From positions 1 through 57,688 of the forward strand of contig NZ_JAGPYK010000037.1 in the NCBI RefSeq assembly GCF_018070045.1: a DNA stretch of 57,688 nucleotides, read 5' to 3'. The notes beneath the pieces are model-generated. The model had not been told where the DNA came from. It saw only the letters and a program-made list of their open reading frames with translations, and did no database searches. A program made the translations under genes and the position numbers. This document shows, one piece after another, positions 57,659 to 57,688 of this stretch (positions are counted from its first letter, which is position 1; every line of letters starts with the position of its first letter). The DNA comes from Micromonospora sp. U21. GTDB taxonomy: Bacteria > Actinomycetota > Actinomycetes > Mycobacteriales > Micromonosporaceae.

Positions 57659-57688
57659 ACGCGGGGCGGGGGTCGTCGGGGGCGGGGG

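Overview
This high-GC window reads as chromosomal DNA of an actinobacterium, most likely a Micromonosporaceae (Micromonospora or a close relative). The reasons are the codon bias, the mIHF and RpoZ proteins, the tyrS-to-rrn gene order, the actinobacterial order priA...def-fmt-rsmB...rpe...ribD-E-BA-H-hisE-hisG, and long inverted repeats of a kind I recall from this family. That is inference from gene content; no database search was possible.

Layout. 1-560 is the promoter and leader region of an rRNA operon that runs off the left edge on the minus strand, directly behind tyrS. 1.9-11.4 kb is an accessory-type stretch: a thioesterase, a CNNM/CBS protein, an acetyltransferase, a class C beta-lactamase-like hydrolase with an ArsR-type regulator and operator, a tandem universal stress protein, an FMN reductase/luciferase-like monooxygenase pair, and a BNR-repeat protein coupled to a MoaD-like sulfur carrier. 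11.5-14.55 kb is the most unusual segment. The resident 3-methyladenine DNA glycosylase gene (mpg) is broken in two, and about 2.4 kb between the halves encodes a large serine recombinase overlapping a second, intact mpg on the opposite strand.

15.6-25.7 kb is the arginine cluster, transcribed argC-J-B-D-F-R-G-H on the minus strand. Four of the first five junctions are ATGA overlaps. A TnpB element sits exactly at the argR stop codon and separates argCJBDFR from argGH. A REP-like repeat occurs at the J/B and G/H junctions and, as three tandem 54-bp copies, inside the 3' end of argB, where it is translated. A scar made of nucleotide-sugar gene pieces (25.8-26.3 kb) separates this cluster from pheST. 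Then come a SpoU methyltransferase, rplT-rpmI-infC (infC apparently starts at AUC), a PH-domain membrane protein, hisG-hisE, and the riboflavin operon ribD-ribE-ribM-ribBA-ribH under an FMN riboswitch.

39.7-57.5 kb holds a receiver-GGDEF protein, rpe, two tandem paralogous lipoproteins facing rsmB across a perfect 28-bp inverted repeat, then (minus strand, listed right to left) bioA, pyrF, mihF, gmk, rpoZ, coaBC, metK, priA, a kinase/ParB-like fusion, a P450, def, fmt and rsmB. The set covers nucleotide, CoA, SAM, biotin, riboflavin, histidine and arginine synthesis plus translation start-up. I saw no tRNA genes, CRISPR array or biosynthetic gene cluster core.
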